From: PALSA-243 sp963743705
Lineage (GTDB): Bacteria > Acidobacteriota > Terriglobia > Bryobacterales > Bryobacteraceae
NCBI GenBank assembly: GCA_963743705.1
Contig: CAVUQS010000005.1
Location: 372,001-436,000, forward strand
Direction: 5' to 3'
Length of the DNA stretch: 64,000 bases
A program made the position numbers and the translations under genes. Below are positions 62,107-64,000 of this stretch, in pieces. Under the pieces are notes generated by a model that was given only the letters and a program-made list of their open reading frames with translations, was not told the DNA's origin and searched no databases. Positions within the stretch are counted from its first letter, which is position 1; every line of letters begins with the position of its first letter.

Positions 62107-64000
62107 TCAGGCGCCCATGAACCGCGCTCTTCTCGACCCGGAGCTGAGCGGAAGGCCATAACCGATCAGGCAAAACTGGTCGAGCGCGAACAACACCACC
62201 GATTCCTCGCCAGCGGAGAAGGCCAGAGAGCGCTCGCGAATCCACGGGGTGGTGTAATCGCTGATTCCGATCAGGTGACTGGTCTGCGAGGGCGGGAAGC
62301 CCATGGTGGAAGGCAGTTCGATGGAAAGACGCGCCATGTCCAGGTTGCGATCGCCGGTGTAGATGAAATTTTCGGTCTTGAGGCAGGCGAGGTTGGCGGG
62401 CGTCCAATCGGTGGTGGGAAAGTTGACGAGGCGATTCAGCGGCGTGTTGTTCGTATCGTGCGGATAGAGCACTTCGAATTTGGTTGCCGGATAAGTCATC
62501 CGTACGAATTGGCGGATGGCGGACGTAAAGGCGCCTATCAATCCGGCGAGGAAAGTGGTGGCTTGGGTAAGTCCAGTGGGATCCGCGTTCTCGCTGGCGA
62601 TTACCGGTAGCGCGACGCCGAATTCCGATTGATACGTGGAGGTGGTGTAGGCGTCGTAGAACGTCATTCCGGAAGGCCCGGCGTTGTACCACCACTGCAC
62701 CTCGCCGAATTGCAGGTAGGGAGTGACTGCCGCGGCGGACATGAGCCCCGCCATTTCGGCGTAGACTTCCTGCCAATAGGCAAGGCTTGTGGGGCTGAAA
62801 TTGGTCTGCAGCGCGGGGGTATTGACCAATACCGGGTCGCCGTTCGGATAGCGTTGCGCGATGCCCGCGCCCACGCTGTCGTCACCGTTGCCCAATTCCA
62901 TGCTGAACGCAGCGGCGACGCCGATTCCGTAGCCTTTCAGGGCAGTGAAAAAGCTCGAACTCCAGTCGCGCGCGGCGCGGTTTATGCGGGGAACGGCGGC
63001 TAGATCGGTCAGCCATGCGCCATCGACGCCGTTAGCGAGCGCGGCGCTGCTGGCGGTCGCGGTGAAACCGCCGCTCGTGGGGCTTGCCGACAGCGTCAGC
63101 GATTCCCCGGCCGTGCCCATGGAACGCGATGTAATCGTCAAGACAGCGCCGCTGGCCTGCGCCCAAACGCCGGTGGACCCGGCATTGATAATCAATGCGA
63201 AAGCGGTCGCGATACTTGCCGGAGTATCGCCGATCAGATTCACGTGATCGATTTCGGTAGGCCCGAGAAAAAGCTGCGTGGTGCTGCCGAAGACGGGCGA
63301 ACCGGCGAAAGTCACGGTTGCCGACGCGTATTGTTGCCCGGGCTGGCCCAGTTCATAGAAGCCGAGCGCGCCCGCATAGTGATTGGCGCGGCCTTGAAAA
63401 CCGAGTTTTTGCAGGAACCAAGCGGTGCGCTCCGGCGCGAGCGCTTGCGAGTGCAACGTGTCCCAATCGGTGGCGAGCGTGGTGCCAGCGACGGGCGTGA
63501 AATCGGGCAAATTGGGCGTCGGTAGCGCCAGTTCCAAAAAGTCGAAGTAAAACGCCGTACCTGAGGCGCCCGTATGAGTAATCGACACCTGATGAGTTCC
63601 CCCGGCAAACTGGCCGATCAGCTTGCGCGAAAGCACGTCTTCGCCGGGAATCGACAGGCTGATCGTCTGCGGCGTTCCGCTATCCACTTCCACCGAGATC
63701 TGGCCGCCGCCATCGGCGCAACGCGTGCCGAGATAGAGCGAGTGCGTGACCGGAAACGAGTAGGACGCCTGCAGGGAATCGCCAGGCGCGGTGGTCCAGT
63801 GGATCGAGCCGCCGGAGAAATTGCCGAGCGCGTTGCTCCAGGGGCGATTGTAAGTCACCTGGTCAGTCGCCGTATCTTCAATCCGCTGCGATCCCGGACC
63901 GGCGACGTTGTATCCGAGATTGCTGCCGGTGACGGTCCAGTTGCTCACGACAACCGAGAACTCGCTGCGCACGAAGTCAGCGGGCTGAACGTCGGCGGCC
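62107..64000 (-). CDS. Large conserved protein of unknown function, N-terminus off the window
   Basis: More than 620 residues; the frame is still open at 64000, so the N-terminus lies to the right. The first ~150 visible residues form a beta-sandwich (FSGGSIHWTTAPGDSLQASY, GTHQVSITHTGASGTAFYFD). A repeat-like beta segment follows (about 200-310: VTFAGSPVFGSTTQLFLGP). The C-terminal half is mixed and reminiscent of a TIM-barrel glycoside hydrolase (AAAFSMELGNGDDSV, YLQFGEVQWWYNAGPSGMTF, KFEVLYPHDTNN, MGFPPSQTSHLIGISDY). Similar proteins are, as I recall, scattered across acidobacteria. Role unknown; phage-tail-like or polymer-binding ideas are only impressions. Confidence 0.55.
   Translation of the reverse strand, partial: AADVQPADFVRSEFSVVVSNWTVTGSNLGYNVAGPGSQRIEDTATDQVTYNRPWSNALGNFSGGSIHWTTAPGDSLQASYSFPVTHSLYLGTRCADGGGQISVEVDSGTPQTISLSIPGEDVLSRKLIGQFAGGTHQVSITHTGASGTAFYFDFLELALPTPNLPDFTPVAGTTLATDWDTLHSQALAPERTAWFLQKLGFQGRANHYAGALGFYELGQPGQQYASATVTFAGSPVFGSTTQLFLGPTEIDHVNLIGDTPASIATAFALIINAGSTGVWAQASGAVLTITSRSMGTAGESLTLSASPTSGGFTATASSAALANGVDGAWLTDLAAVPRINRAARDWSSSFFTALKGYGIGVAAAFSMELGNGDDSVGAGIAQRYPNGDPVLVNTPALQTNFSPTSLAYWQEVYAEMAGLMSAAAVTPYLQFGEVQWWYNAGPSGMTFYDAYTTSTYQSEFGVALPVIASENADPTGLTQATTFLAGLIGAFTSAIRQFVRMTYPATKFEVLYPHDTNNTPLNRLVNFPTTDWTPANLACLKTENFIYTGDRNLDMARLSIELPSTMGFPPSQTSHLIGISDYTTPWIRERSLAFSAGEESVVLFALDQFCLIGYGLPLSSGSRRARFMGA

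Overview
The window looks like a chromosomal segment of an acidobacterium of the Solibacter/Bryobacter type (Bryobacterales). The evidence is internal: high G+C by eye, a TIGR03435 soil-family protein, two outer-membrane receptors with carboxypeptidase-regulatory N-termini, a DUF1592/DUF1552 gene pair, many secreted single-domain proteins, two CE15-type glucuronoyl esterases and a GH95 fucosidase. This is a soil heterotroph's gene content. I see no rRNA, tRNA, CRISPR array, integrase or intact insertion sequence.

Layout. 1-3.2 kb: two gene fragments meeting head to head, a TraB/GumN protein, a decayed promoterless copy of a DinB-arsR segment, and a DtxR/MntR-type regulator. 3.2-5.9 kb: a TonB-dependent receptor divergent from that regulator, with a metalloregulator-like palindrome over its start. 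6.1-7.6 kb: the intact SRPBCC-arsR-DinB operon with a clear promoter and tandem repeats. 7.6-10.4 kb: a frameshifted small membrane protein and a CBM9-CE15 esterase. 10.3-16.4 kb: a compact leftward operon (DUF1592 cytochrome-like protein, DUF1552 Tat protein, nucleoside-hydrolase-like protein, DASS transporter). 16.5-23.9 kb: rightward genes for a GT2-MshEN (NfrB-like) glycosyltransferase, a multicopper oxidase, a phospholipase C-type phosphoesterase and an APC permease. 23.9-29 kb: queE/queC (queC frameshifted), a GT4 glycosyltransferase, tsaD and an FHA-GAF-PP2C phosphatase. 29-36.8 kb: argD, a frameshifted ThuA protein, a second (frameshifted) CE15 esterase, a VOC protein, a GNAT gene and a duplicated piece of its tail. 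35.6-41.4 kb: a TonB receptor with a metallophosphoesterase, and an unusual nucleoside-deoxyribosyltransferase-like protein. 41.5-48.6 kb: a cytochrome c plus PQQ dehydrogenase pair, then leftward esterase, regulatory-domain protein and pckG. 48.6-57.2 kb: a class A PBP, rpmB, a CheY-like receiver, a TPR protein, GH95, uvrC and a small secreted protein. 57.2-64 kb: a PHM-like cytochrome/EF-hand protein behind a membrane pyrophosphatase, TIGR03435, and a large partial protein at the right edge.

How it fits together. Much of the window serves uptake and extracellular breakdown of plant and microbial polymers (CE15, GH95, PF00756 esterase, phosphatases, TonB receptors, DASS and APC transporters) plus periplasmic redox chemistry (cytochromes, PQQ dehydrogenase, multicopper oxidase, PHM-like protein). 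Housekeeping genes (tsaD, argD, pckG, uvrC, rpmB, PBP1, hppA) are scattered between.

Novelty. The best leads are the four-gene DUF1592/DUF1552/hydrolase-like/DASS operon, the lone deoxyribosyltransferase-like protein as a possible nucleotide-targeting effector, the DtxR-like operator over a receptor start, and the tandem-repeat promoter of the SRPBCC-arsR-DinB operon. Four otherwise well-preserved genes each carry one frameshift, so sequence quality should be checked before any of them is called a pseudogene.
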